Origin: Pseudomonadota bacterium
GTDB lineage: Bacteria; Pseudomonadota; Gammaproteobacteria; Burkholderiales; Ferrovaceae
Reading direction: 5' to 3'
DNA length: 29,708 nucleotides
NCBI GenBank assembly: GCA_021811005.1
Contig: JAJZPY010000004.1
Location: 1 to 29,708 of the forward strand
Under the pieces are notes generated by a model, which was not told where the DNA came from, did no database searches, and was given only the letters and a program-made list of their open reading frames with translations. Both the position numbers and the translations under genes were made by a program. Positions 1 to 8,263 of this stretch are shown one piece after another. How positions within the stretch are numbered: the stretch's first letter is position 1; each line of letters opens with the position of its first letter.

Positions 1-46
1 CGCCTTGCTTGTTGGAAACGCTGATCAGCGCGCGCTGTATGGTCAT
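1..46 (-). CDS. purH: PurH, bifunctional AICAR transformylase/IMP cyclohydrolase (N-terminal fragment)
   Basis: Only the first 15 codons are inside the window (MTIQRALISVSNKQG), read on the minus strand from an ATG at 44-46. This matches the very conserved start of PurH, whose N-terminal domain is the IMP cyclohydrolase. The start codon overlaps the fis stop codon as ATGA, so the two genes are translationally coupled in a dusB-fis-purH operon, an arrangement common in Betaproteobacteria. PurH carries out the last two steps of purine (IMP) synthesis in the cytoplasm. The rest of the gene lies outside the window, so integrity cannot be judged. Confidence 0.85.
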   Translation of the reverse strand, partial: MTIQRALISVSNKQG

Positions 47-282
47 TTCACTCCGTAGTGCTGCATTTTTTTTCGTAAGGTGTTGCGGTTGATTCCCAGG
101 ATTTCGGATGCGCGCGTCTGGTTTCCTTCAGTATGCGAGAGCACCACTTCAAGGAGAGGTTTTTCAACGCTGCTGATGACCATGTCGTGAACGTTGGAAC
201 ACTTTTCGCCATCAAGGTGGCTGAAGTACTCCGTGACCAGGCGTCGCACGCAAGCGGACAGTTCAGGTTCGGATTGACTCAT
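43..282 (-). CDS. fis: DNA-binding protein Fis
   Basis: The 79-aa product is a Fis-family nucleoid protein, which bends DNA and acts as a transcription factor and recombination cofactor. The C-terminal helix-turn-helix is clear (GNQTRASEILGINRNTLRKK, about residues 53-72), the part shared with NtrC-type activators. It is shorter than enterobacterial Fis (98 aa) because the N-terminal beta-hairpin arm is reduced, as is usual in Betaproteobacteria. The ATG at 280-282 overlaps the dusB stop and its own stop overlaps the purH start, so the three genes should form one transcript. The dusB-fis pairing is also the E. coli arrangement, which supports the call. Confidence 0.95.
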   Translation of the reverse strand: MSQSEPELSACVRRLVTEYFSHLDGEKCSNVHDMVISSVEKPLLEVVLSHTEGNQTRASEILGINRNTLRKKMQHYGVK

Positions 283-1301
283 GCGGCCATGGCCTCGCTT
301 GCCGATTCGTTTTCATATTGTAGGCGCTGCCCCTGGGACTGCAATTCATCGAAGAATGAATTCACTGCCTGGTGTTGTTCGGCAACGCTCTGGAGCTGGT
401 TCATGGCATGCCGGAACGCGGCAGACCCTTTCAGTCCGCGGGTGTACCAGCTGATGTGCTTGCGGGCGACGCGCACCCCTGTTTCCAGGCCGTAAAAAGC
501 GTACAGATCTTCCAGGTGCCCATTCAGCACACGATGGATTTCGCTGACTTCCGGAGGGGGCAGCAAGGTGCCGGTGGCCAAGTAATGATCGATCTCCCTG
601 AAAATCCAGGGACGACCCTGGGCGGCGCGCCCGATCATCAGCCCGTCAGCACCCGTGAGTTCCAGAACCTTGCGCGCTTTTTCGGGGCTCGTGATGTCTC
701 CGTTGGCCACGACCGGTATGCGAATGGAAGCCTTCACGGCAGCGATGGTTTCGTATTCCGCTTCGCCGGTGTAGCCGCAGGCACGAGTGCGCCCATGGAT
801 TGCGAGGGACTGGATGCCGCTTTCCTCGGCAATCCTGGCGACGGTCAGGGCGTTGCGGTGGGATCGGTCCCAGCCGGTGCGGATTTTAAGCGTTACGGGC
901 ACGGGCACGGCAGAAACCACTGCTTCCAGAATGCGCTGCACCAGGGGCTCGTTCTGCAGCAGGGCGGAGCCTGCCATCACGTTGCAGACCTTTTTGGCGG
1001 GGCAACCCATGTTGATGTCGATGATCTGGGCGCCCTGATCCACGTTGTATCGGGCCGCTTCAGCCATCATGGCGGGATCCGCCCCGGCGATCTGTACCGA
1101 CTTGGGCTCGACTTCGCCTTCATGATTGGCGCGACGTTTCGTTTTCTCGGAACCCCAGAGCAGCGAATTGGACGACACCATTTCGGACACGGCAAGTCCA
1201 GCTCCCATGGTTTTGCACAACTGGCGGAACGGGCGATCGGTGACTCCGGCCATGGGCGCAACCATCAGGTTGTTTTTGAGGCGGTAGGGACCGATCTGCA
1301 T
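279..1301 (-). CDS. dusB: tRNA-dihydrouridine synthase B
   Basis: The 340-aa product is an FMN-dependent enzyme that reduces uridines in the tRNA D-loop. Visible family marks are the N-terminal MVAPMAGVTDRPFR, the INMGCPAKKV motif with the catalytic cysteine, the KIRTGW strand, the AIHGRTR motif and VVANGDI plus DGLMIGRAAQG for the FMN phosphate. I chose the ATG at 1299-1301 (MQIGPYRLKN) because family homology begins there; an ORF extension upstream to 1385 has no family sequence and would run into polA. It is followed by fis with a 4-bp overlap. In E. coli dusB is likewise the gene upstream of fis in a growth-phase-controlled operon; the same regulation here is inference. Confidence 0.95.
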   Translation of the reverse strand: MQIGPYRLKNNLMVAPMAGVTDRPFRQLCKTMGAGLAVSEMVSSNSLLWGSEKTKRRANHEGEVEPKSVQIAGADPAMMAEAARYNVDQGAQIIDINMGCPAKKVCNVMAGSALLQNEPLVQRILEAVVSAVPVPVTLKIRTGWDRSHRNALTVARIAEESGIQSLAIHGRTRACGYTGEAEYETIAAVKASIRIPVVANGDITSPEKARKVLELTGADGLMIGRAAQGRPWIFREIDHYLATGTLLPPPEVSEIHRVLNGHLEDLYAFYGLETGVRVARKHISWYTRGLKGSAAFRHAMNQLQSVAEQHQAVNSFFDELQSQGQRLQYENESASEAMAA

Positions 1302-1366
1302 GGGTGGAAACTGAGCTGGATTGAGAGGGGGACGATTATACCGCCGAATGCCCGGGGGCTGAAACC

Positions 1367-4102
1367 CTAGTGGGCAGCGTCCCAATGGGGGCCATAGCCC
1401 ACGTCAACCAGCAAGGGCACTGAAAGCCGGGCCACGCCGGACATGAGGCCCGGGAGGGCAGCCATCACCTGTTCCCGCTCGCTCTCGGGTGTTTCCAGAA
1501 CCAGTTCGTCGTGCACCTGGAGGATCATCAGGGTGGAAAGTCTTTGTTCCTCCAGCCAGCGGGCCACCGCGATCATGGCGCGCTTGATGAGATCGGCTGC
1601 CGTTCCCTGGAGCGGGGCGTTGATGGCCGCGCGTTCGGCGCCTTGTCGCCTTCCCATGGATCTGTGGCGCAATTCCGGCAACCACAGCCGCCTGCCAAAG
1701 AGCGTTTCCACATAGCCTTGTGCCTGTGCCTGGGCCCGGGTCTGCTCCATGTAACGGGCAACGCCCGGATAGCGGTGGAAGTAGCGTTCCATGTAGGCCT
1801 GGGCAGCGCTTCGCTCAATGCCCAGTTGGGCGGCCAGGCCGAAGGCGGACATGCCATAGATCAGGCCGAAGTTGATGGCTTTTGCAGCGCGACGCTGGTC
1901 AGGGCTCACTTCTTCGGAAGGGGTGCCAAAAATTTCCGATGCCGTAGCCCGATGCACGTCCTGCCCCGCTCCGAAGGCGGAAAGCAGGCCGGGATCCTGT
2001 GACAGGTGCGCCATGATCCGCAGTTCGATCTGCGAATAGTCAGCAGACACCAGCACGCGGCCGGGAGGCGCGATGAAGGCGGCGCGGATGCGACGCCCTT
2101 CCGCGGTTCGCACGGGGATGTTCTGCAAATTGGGTTCGCTGCTGGCGAGCCGGCCGGTGACGGCCACCGCCTGGGCATAGTGGGTGTGAACCCGGCCGGT
2201 TCGCGGGTTTACGCGACGCGGCAGGGCGTCCGTATAGGTGGATTTGAGCTTGGCAAGCCCGCGGTATTCCAGGATCAGTTTGGGTATCGGGTAATCCAGT
2301 GCCAGCTGCTGCAGCACGTCCTCGTCCGTGGACGGGGCACCGCTGGGTGTTTTTTTGCGCACCGGCAGGTGCTGTTCCTCAAACAGGACAGACTGGATCT
2401 GTTTGGGCGAGTTGAGATTGAACGGATGTCCGGCGGCAGCATGGGCCCGTGCCTCCAGGCCGAGCAGCTGGATGCCCAGTTCGTGGCTTTGGCGTTCCAG
2501 TTGCGCGGTATCGAGCAGGACTCCATTGCGTTCCATGCGCCATAGCACTTGCTGGAGGGGCAGTTCGATGTCCCTGTAAACGGATTCCAGGGCGTGTTCC
2601 CGGGCGATTTGGGGATACAGAACCTGGTGTACCTGCAGTGTGATGTCGGCATCTTCCGCTGCGTAGTCCGTGGCGCGGTCGAGGGGCACCTGTTCAAAAC
2701 CGATGGCCGCCGCGCCTTTGCCTGTGACGTCCTGGTAGGACAGGGTGTCCCGCCCCAGATGGCGTCGTGCCAGGCTTTCGAGATGGTGCGGCTGGTGCGC
2801 TTCCAGGACGTAGGACTGGAGCAGCGTGTCGTGGGCAATGCCGCGCAAGGCAATGCCGTGATTGGCCAGCACATGCTGGTCGAATTTGAGGTGTTGTCCC
2901 ACCTTGCGGGCGGCGGGGTTTTCCAGCCAGGCGCGCAAGCGTTCCAGGGTTTGTTCGCGGTCCAGCTGCATGCTGCTGTCAGGACCGCGGTGTCCCAGCG
3001 GGATATAGGCGGCTTCCCCCGCGGTCACGCACAAGGACAGGCCCACCAGTTCCGCCTGCATGGGATCAAGGCCGGTGGTTTCCGTATCCAGTGCCGTGAG
3101 TTCCGCTTGCGCGATGCGGCCAATCCAGGATTCGAGCTGCTCGTTTGTCAGCACCGTGCTGTAGGCGGTGGCTGGAGGGGCGGCTGGGACAGGCGCTGCG
3201 GGTTGCTGCAGTTGGGGCTCGTCGGTTATCCCTGAAGAAGTTTCCCTGGGAATCCAGCTGCGCAGGTCATAGCGTTCGGCCAAGCTACGCAGGGTGTCCT
3301 GGTCCGGGCTGGTCAGGTGCAGTTGTTCCGGTTCCAGAGGGAGCGGCACGTCACAACGGATGGTCAGCAAGCGCCGTGCCTGGGGCAACCAGTCCAGAAC
3401 GGCACGCAGGTTGTTGCCAACCGCACCCGCAACCTCGTCGGCATGCGCCATCAGGGCATCCAGCGTTCCGTACTGCTGCATCCATTTGAGCGCGGTTTTT
3501 GGGCCCACCTTGGCCACGCCGGGCACGTTGTCCACTGCATCGCCGATGAGCGTCAGGTAGTCGACGAAGTGTTCCGGCGGAAGTCCGTATTTTGCAGTGG
3601 CGCCCGCAGAGTCCAGCTTTTCATTGCTGAGGGTGTTGACGAGGCTGACCTGGCCGTCGAGCAGCTGGACCAGATCCTTGTCACCGCTGGAAATGACGGT
3701 GCGCAATCCGGCAGCGGTGGCCTGACGGGCCAGCGTGCCGATCACATCATCGGCTTCGACCCCTTCAATGGCCAGCAGGGGCCAGCCGAGCGCCTGCACG
3801 GCTTGCTGAAGAGGTTCGATCTGGGATGCCAGATCCGGCGGCATGGGAGCGCGATGCGCCTTGTACTCGGGGTACCACTCATCCCTGAAAGTCGGGCCGC
3901 GCGCATCGAACACGCAGGCGGCGTAATCCGGCTTATAATCCGCCAAGAGGCGGCGCAGCATGTTGAGCACCCCGAATATCGCCCCGGTAGGTTCCCCGTG
4001 CCGGTTGCGCAAGTCGGGCAGGGCATGAAAGGCCCGGTAAAGATAGGACGAACCGTCCACCAAAAGCAGCAGTTTTTGCGAACGATCAGTCATGCGCGCC
4101 AT
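1367..4102 (-). CDS. polA: DNA polymerase I
   Basis: The 911-aa product has all three PolA activities. The 5' nuclease domain (about residues 1-300) shows LLLVDGSSYLYRAFHALP, GVEADDVIGT, SSGDKDLVQL and GDAVDNVPG. The 3'-5' exonuclease keeps its metal ligands (DTETTGLDP, FDQHVLANHG and YAAEDAD), so proofreading should be active. The polymerase domain has motif A (SADYSQIELR), motif B (RRAAKAINFGLIYG) and motif C (QVHDELVLE, Asp about 865). The distance from this Asp to the C-terminus equals that of E. coli PolA. Two in-frame ATGs compete, at 4102 (MARMTDRS) and 4093 (MTDRS). I chose 4102 because a GGAG lies about 10 nt upstream of it. The gene diverges from the 2Fe-2S gene with only 33 bp between them. 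Confidence 0.97.
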   Translation of the reverse strand: MARMTDRSQKLLLLVDGSSYLYRAFHALPDLRNRHGEPTGAIFGVLNMLRRLLADYKPDYAACVFDARGPTFRDEWYPEYKAHRAPMPPDLASQIEPLQQAVQALGWPLLAIEGVEADDVIGTLARQATAAGLRTVISSGDKDLVQLLDGQVSLVNTLSNEKLDSAGATAKYGLPPEHFVDYLTLIGDAVDNVPGVAKVGPKTALKWMQQYGTLDALMAHADEVAGAVGNNLRAVLDWLPQARRLLTIRCDVPLPLEPEQLHLTSPDQDTLRSLAERYDLRSWIPRETSSGITDEPQLQQPAAPVPAAPPATAYSTVLTNEQLESWIGRIAQAELTALDTETTGLDPMQAELVGLSLCVTAGEAAYIPLGHRGPDSSMQLDREQTLERLRAWLENPAARKVGQHLKFDQHVLANHGIALRGIAHDTLLQSYVLEAHQPHHLESLARRHLGRDTLSYQDVTGKGAAAIGFEQVPLDRATDYAAEDADITLQVHQVLYPQIAREHALESVYRDIELPLQQVLWRMERNGVLLDTAQLERQSHELGIQLLGLEARAHAAAGHPFNLNSPKQIQSVLFEEQHLPVRKKTPSGAPSTDEDVLQQLALDYPIPKLILEYRGLAKLKSTYTDALPRRVNPRTGRVHTHYAQAVAVTGRLASSEPNLQNIPVRTAEGRRIRAAFIAPPGRVLVSADYSQIELRIMAHLSQDPGLLSAFGAGQDVHRATASEIFGTPSEEVSPDQRRAAKAINFGLIYGMSAFGLAAQLGIERSAAQAYMERYFHRYPGVARYMEQTRAQAQAQGYVETLFGRRLWLPELRHRSMGRRQGAERAAINAPLQGTAADLIKRAMIAVARWLEEQRLSTLMILQVHDELVLETPESEREQVMAALPGLMSGVARLSVPLLVDVGYGPHWDAAH

Positions 4103-4135
4103 TATGTCAGAACTCCGGGATTCCGCAGCATCATC

Positions 4136-4591
4136 ATGACGACACAGCTTACGCTCAACGGCAAAGTGTTCACGGTTAAATCGGACCGGGATACCCCCCT
4201 TCTGTGGGTGATTCGCGACGAGCTGGGGCTGACCGGAACCAAGTTTTCCTGCGGCGAGGGGTTGTGCGGTGCCTGTACCGTACACCTGGACGGTGAAGCG
4301 GTGCGGTCCTGCCAGACAACCCTGTCTGCCGCAACCGGGAAGAAAGTGACCACCATCGAAGGGCTTTCCCGAAACGGTGAACATCCGCTCCAGAAAGCCT
4401 GGGTGGCGCTCGAGGTGGCCCAGTGCGGTTATTGCCAGTCCGGGCAGATCATGAGTGCTGCCGCCCTGTTGGCGAAAAGCCCCCACCCCACCGACGAAGA
4501 AATCGATGCGGCCATGAACGGCAACCTGTGCCGTTGCGGAACCTACAATCGCATTCGCGCAGCCATCCATCGCGCTGCCGGCAAAGTCTAA
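4136..4591 (+). CDS. (2Fe-2S)-binding small subunit of a xanthine dehydrogenase/isoquinoline oxidoreductase-type enzyme (orphan)
   Basis: The 151-aa protein has two iron-sulfur modules. The N-terminal plant-ferredoxin fold (about residues 1-78) carries CGEGLCGACTVHLDG followed by a fourth Cys in RSCQTT. The C-terminal four-helix domain carries CGYCQSGQIM and NGNLCRCGTYNRI. This is the layout of small subunits such as IorA or YagT, which pass electrons from a molybdenum-cofactor large subunit. The length is normal for the family and all eight cysteines are present. No molybdopterin or FAD subunit is in the window, so the partner must be encoded elsewhere or the protein has another role. The start ATG at 4136 is the first where family sequence begins (MTTQLTLNGK). 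It sits 26 bp before hemF and may be co-transcribed with it. Confidence 0.88.
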   Translation: MTTQLTLNGKVFTVKSDRDTPLLWVIRDELGLTGTKFSCGEGLCGACTVHLDGEAVRSCQTTLSAATGKKVTTIEGLSRNGEHPLQKAWVALEVAQCGYCQSGQIMSAAALLAKSPHPTDEEIDAAMNGNLCRCGTYNRIRAAIHRAAGKV

Positions 4592-4617
4592 CGCCTGAGG
4601 CAAGGAACTCATACCCC

Positions 4618-5514
4618 ATGGATACTTCTGGCATCAAAACGTACCTGCTCGGCCTGCAGGATCGCATCGTCACGGCCCTGGAACGCGCTGATGGCAAAAC
4701 GTTCAGACGGGACGAGTGGACGCGGCCCGATGGTGGAGGGGGCATCAGCGCCTTGGTGGAAGAAGGCAACCTGCTGGAGCGCGGCGGCGTGAACTTCTCC
4801 CATGTCATGGGCCGAGGCCTCCCTCCTTCGGCTTCCGCGCACCGCCCCGAACTTGCGGGGCGGCATTTCGAAGCCATGGGTGTGTCGCTGGTGCTGCATC
4901 CGCGCAATCCCTATGCGCCCACTGTCCATATGAACGTGCGCTTCTTCGCGGCATTCCATGGCCAGGGCGACCCTGTCTGGTGGTTTGGCGGCGGCATGGA
5001 TTTGACTCCGTATTACGGTTTCGAGGAAGACGCGCGGCATTTCCACCAAACCTGCAAGGCATCCCTCGACCCGTTCGGTGCGGGCTACTATCCGCGTTTC
5101 AAGAAATGGTGCGACGAGTATTTCTACCTCAAGCATCGTGCGGAACCCCGCGGCGTGGGCGGGATCTTTTTCGACGATTTCAATGAAATCCCCTTTCCCC
5201 AGGCGCAGGCCCTTTGGCAAAGCGTCGGCGACCATTTTCTCCCGGCTTACCTGCCCCTGATCGAGCGACGCAAGGACCTGCCCTACGGTGAACGGGAACG
5301 GGACTTCCAGGCATACCGGCGCGGGCGCTACGTGGAATTCAACCTGGTTTATGACCGGGGCACCCTGTTTGGCCTGCAATCCGGCGGGCGCACCGAATCC
5401 ATCCTGATGTCCATGCCGCCCATCGTGCGCTGGCGTTACGACTGGCACCCCGAAGCAGGGAGCGATGAAGCGCGGCTGCTCAAGGATTTCGTCAACGGTC
5501 GCGACTGGGTGTAA
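4618..5514 (+). CDS. hemF: Oxygen-dependent coproporphyrinogen III oxidase
   Basis: The 298-aa enzyme oxidatively decarboxylates two propionates of coproporphyrinogen III to give protoporphyrinogen IX in heme synthesis, using O2. The length is almost exactly that of E. coli HemF (299). Conserved stretches are NPYAPTVHMNVRFF (97-110), WWFGGGMDLTPYYG (121-134) with following HFHQTCK, the KKWCDEYFYLKHR block (162-174), GGIFFDDFNE (181-190) and YVEFNLVYDRGTLFGLQSGG near the C-terminus. An AAGGA lies 11 nt upstream of the chosen ATG (4618-4620); longer ORF extensions fall inside the preceding gene. The stop overlaps the livH start as TAATG, so hemF is translationally linked to the transporter operon. 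The use of O2 suggests an aerobic or facultative organism. Confidence 0.97.
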   Translation: MDTSGIKTYLLGLQDRIVTALERADGKTFRRDEWTRPDGGGGISALVEEGNLLERGGVNFSHVMGRGLPPSASAHRPELAGRHFEAMGVSLVLHPRNPYAPTVHMNVRFFAAFHGQGDPVWWFGGGMDLTPYYGFEEDARHFHQTCKASLDPFGAGYYPRFKKWCDEYFYLKHRAEPRGVGGIFFDDFNEIPFPQAQALWQSVGDHFLPAYLPLIERRKDLPYGERERDFQAYRRGRYVEFNLVYDRGTLFGLQSGGRTESILMSMPPIVRWRYDWHPEAGSDEARLLKDFVNGRDWV

Positions 5515-6437
5515 TGGACATCTTCCTGCAACAGCTGGTCAACGGATTGACCCTGGGCAGCATCTACGCGCTGGTTGCCCTGGGGTACACCATGGTCTAC
5601 GGCATCATGGAGTTGATCAATTTTGCCCATGGCGATGTGGTGATGGTGGGGGCCATGGTGGCACTGACCGCGCTTCAGGTGCTGACCGGCTGGGGACTTC
5701 CCCCCGGCATTGCGCTGGCCATGGCCGTCGCGATGGCCATGGCGGTCTGCATGGTTCTTGGCCTGGCCATTGAACGGGTGGCCTACCGACCCTTGCGTCG
5801 CGCACCCAAGCTGGCACCTCTCATCACGGCCATCGGCTTGTCCATCGTCCTGCAGCAGCTGGCAGCGCTCATCTGGGGAAGAAGCTACCGCTCTTTCCCC
5901 GCGGTGCTGCCTGCCGACAGTGTGAGTTGGCATGGCGTCATCATCACGTCAATCCAGGCTCTCATCATCGTGCTGGCAGCCTTGCTCATGGCGGTGCTGC
6001 TGTTGCTGGTGAAGCGCACTGCACTGGGCAGGGCCATGCGCGCCACGGCGCAGAACCCGGGCGTGGCCCAGCTGATGGGTGTCAACACCGACCGCATCAT
6101 TGCACTCACTTTCGCCCTCGGATCTGTCTTGGCTGCCGTGGCAGGCGTCATGGTGGCGGCTTACTACAACGTGGGCAACTACACCATGGGATTCATGCTG
6201 GGACTGAAAGCGTTCACGGCCGCGGTCCTGGGGGGCATTGGCAATATCCCCGGAGCCATGTTGGGTGGCCTGTTGCTGGGCGTTGTGGAGGCCATGGGCG
6301 CGGGCTACATCGGGGATCTGACGGGTGGTTATTTTGGAAGCAACTACAAGGACGTCTTTGCCTTTCTCGTCCTGATTGGCGTCCTGGTATTTCACCCGAA
6401 CGGGCTTTTGGGCAGCCGCGCGCGAGAAAAGGTGTGA
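5514..6437 (+). CDS. livH: Branched-chain amino acid/amide ABC transporter permease LivH
   Basis: The 307-aa integral membrane protein starts with the typical LivH sequence (QLVNGLTLGSIYALVALGYT) and includes the loop ELINFAHGDVVMVGAM. Near residues 166-190 it has the ABC-contacting segment TALGRAMRATAQNP, followed by GVNTDRIIALTF. About eight hydrophobic segments are seen. It forms the inner-membrane channel with LivM and is powered by LivG and LivF. The ATG overlaps the last base of the hemF stop codon; livM begins one base after its own stop. The HAAT family transports branched-chain amino acids, but members also carry urea or short amides. No urea gene cluster lies alongside, so the substrate cannot be fixed from the sequence. 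Confidence 0.94.
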   Translation: MDIFLQQLVNGLTLGSIYALVALGYTMVYGIMELINFAHGDVVMVGAMVALTALQVLTGWGLPPGIALAMAVAMAMAVCMVLGLAIERVAYRPLRRAPKLAPLITAIGLSIVLQQLAALIWGRSYRSFPAVLPADSVSWHGVIITSIQALIIVLAALLMAVLLLLVKRTALGRAMRATAQNPGVAQLMGVNTDRIIALTFALGSVLAAVAGVMVAAYYNVGNYTMGFMLGLKAFTAAVLGGIGNIPGAMLGGLLLGVVEAMGAGYIGDLTGGYFGSNYKDVFAFLVLIGVLVFHPNGLLGSRAREKV

Positions 6438-6438
6438 C

Positions 6439-7485
6439 ATGAACGCGCGCTCGCGCTTCATCAACTGGGGAGCAGCCGTTCTGGTGCTGGCCCTTCCGTT
6501 TGCCACGCATGCCCTGCTCGGGCAAGGCTGGGTGCGTATCCTGGACTTCGCACTGCTCTACGTCCTGCTAGCGCTGGGGCTCAATATTGTCGTGGGGTAC
6601 GCCGGGTTGCTGGATTTGGGCTATGTGGCTTTTTTTGCGGTCGGCGCCTACTGCTATGCCCTGTTTGCCTCGCCCCAGTTTGATCTGCATTGGCCGCTTT
6701 GGGTTCTGTTGCCCATGGGGGCTTTGCTTGCGGCCTGTTTTGGCGTGCTGCTGGGAACCCCCACCCTGGGTTTGAGAGGGGACTATCTGGCCATCGTCAC
6801 ACTGGGCTTTGGGGAAATCATCCGGATTTTCCTCAACAATCTGAACGCGCCGGTCAACATCACGAATGGCCCGCAGGGGGTGAGCCTGATTGACCCCCTG
6901 CATGTGGGGCCCTGGTTTCTGGAAAAAACTTATCATGTGGGCGGAATCGAAATCCCTCTGGTAATCAACATCTATTTTCTTTTTCTGGTGGCCGTGGGGT
7001 TGGCCATCCGGTTGTCGCAGCGCCTTGAAGGGTCTCGCATCGGGCGCGCATGGGCCGCCATTCGCGAAGATGAACTGGCAGCTGCCAGCATGGGGCTCAA
7101 TACCCGCAATCTCAAGCTGCTGGCGTTTGCGATGGGCGCCACTTTCGGGGGGGTGTCCGGCGGCCTGTTCGCAGGGTTCCAGGGATTTGTCAGCCCCGAA
7201 AGTTTCACGCTGCAGGAGTCTGTAATGATCCTGTGCATGGTGGTGCTGGGAGGCATGGGCAACATTGCCGGAGTGGTGCTGGGGGCTGTGCTCCTGTCCG
7301 TGCTGCCCGAAGCCTTGCGTGGCTTGGGTGGCCTGCAGGAATTCCTGTTCGGCAAGGTCTGGGTGGATCCTTCCAATTTGCGTTTGCTGGTATTCGGCAT
7401 CGCTCTGGTGCTCATGATGTTGCTGCGACCCGAAGGACTGTTGCCGGCTCGTGCCCGTCAGAGGGAATTTCATGAGTCGCAGTGA
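6439..7485 (+). CDS. livM: Branched-chain amino acid/amide ABC transporter permease LivM
   Basis: The 348-aa membrane protein carries the LivM signatures LGLNIVVGYAGLLDLGYVAF (about residues 48-67), GDYLAIVTLGFGEI and the cytoplasmic coupling segment SRIGRAWAAIREDELAAASMG, which docks on the ATPases. The region MVVLGGMGNIAGVVLGA near the C-terminus is also typical. The ATG at 6439 follows the livH stop by one base; an ORF extension upstream into livH has no family sequence. Its last 14 bases overlap the start of livG, so the transporter genes are translationally coupled. It pairs with LivH to form the permease; substrate specificity depends on the periplasmic binding protein, a candidate for which lies at 13148-14293. 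Confidence 0.94.
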   Translation: MNARSRFINWGAAVLVLALPFATHALLGQGWVRILDFALLYVLLALGLNIVVGYAGLLDLGYVAFFAVGAYCYALFASPQFDLHWPLWVLLPMGALLAACFGVLLGTPTLGLRGDYLAIVTLGFGEIIRIFLNNLNAPVNITNGPQGVSLIDPLHVGPWFLEKTYHVGGIEIPLVINIYFLFLVAVGLAIRLSQRLEGSRIGRAWAAIREDELAAASMGLNTRNLKLLAFAMGATFGGVSGGLFAGFQGFVSPESFTLQESVMILCMVVLGGMGNIAGVVLGAVLLSVLPEALRGLGGLQEFLFGKVWVDPSNLRLLVFGIALVLMMLLRPEGLLPARARQREFHESQ

Positions 7486-8263
7486 AGTCAGTCAGGGTGG
7501 CGCTTTGCTGAAAGCGGTGGGCGTGGGCAAGCGTTTTGGCGGATTGCGTGCGCTGCACGATGTGTCGCTGGTGCTGGGGGAAGGGACCATCACCGGATTG
7601 ATCGGTCCCAACGGGGCCGGAAAAACCACATTCTTTAACGTACTGACCGGCATTTACAAGCCAGATGCCGGAACCGTGCATTTTTCCGGAGAGCCGTTGC
7701 CGGTGGGCCGTCCCCATGCAGTGGCAACACGGGGCATTGCACGGACATTCCAGAATATTCGCCTGTTTTCCAACATGACCGTTTTGGAAAACGTCATGGT
7801 GGGTCGGCACGTGCGCACCCATGCCGGTGTACTGGGCGCAGTTTTCAAAACTGCCGCAACCTGCCGCGAAGAAGCGGCGATTGCCGCCAGTGCCCGCGGG
7901 CTGCTGGATTATGTGGGCATTGCCGGCCAGGCGCAGCGAATAGCAGGCACCCTGTCTTATGGCGACCAGCGTCGTCTCGAAATTGCCCGGGCGCTTGCCA
8001 CCGAGCCGAAATTGCTTGCCCTTGATGAACCCGCGGCCGGCATGAATGCCACGGAAAGAACGCAGCTGGCCGACCTGGTGCGACGCGTGCGTGATGACGG
8101 CACGGCCATTCTGCTGATTGAACATGATGTCAAATGGGTTGCCCGGTTGTGTGACCGCATCACGGTGCTCGACTACGGAGAGCGCATTGCCGAAGGCTCG
8201 CCGCAAGAGGTGCTGGCCCATCCCAAAGTCATCGAAGCCTATCTTGGAAGAGGGGCTGCATGA
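7472..8263 (+). CDS. livG: Branched-chain amino acid/amide ABC transporter ATPase LivG
   Basis: The 263-aa ATPase has Walker A GPNGAGKTT (residues 45-53), a Q-loop in RTFQNIRLF (91-99), the family signature LSYGDQRRLEIARAL (161-175), Walker B LLALDEPAAGMN (181-192) and the H-loop in LLIEHD (214-219). The signature variant LSYG is the normal form for LivG. I chose the ATG at 7472 because a GAGGGA lies 5 nt upstream and because it leaves a typical LivG N-terminus. It overlaps livM by 14 bp at the front and livF by 4 bp (ATGA) at the end. It works as a heterodimer with LivF on the cytoplasmic face. Confidence 0.95.
   Translation: MSRSEVSQGGALLKAVGVGKRFGGLRALHDVSLVLGEGTITGLIGPNGAGKTTFFNVLTGIYKPDAGTVHFSGEPLPVGRPHAVATRGIARTFQNIRLFSNMTVLENVMVGRHVRTHAGVLGAVFKTAATCREEAAIAASARGLLDYVGIAGQAQRIAGTLSYGDQRRLEIARALATEPKLLALDEPAAGMNATERTQLADLVRRVRDDGTAILLIEHDVKWVARLCDRITVLDYGERIAEGSPQEVLAHPKVIEAYLGRGAA

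Noticed and set aside
372..1370. Long open frame (332 codons) on the plus strand opposite dusB
   Set aside because: It is antisense to a clear dusB gene and has no recognisable domain; long antisense frames are expected in GC-rich DNA.
3317..4135. Upstream 273-codon extension of the 2Fe-2S protein
   Set aside because: It lies wholly opposite polA and shows no family sequence. The iron-sulfur homology begins at the ATG at 4136.
4103..4612. N-terminal extension of PolA by 170 residues
   Set aside because: The extension is antisense to the 2Fe-2S gene and lacks PolA homology; a start with GGAG is present at 4102.
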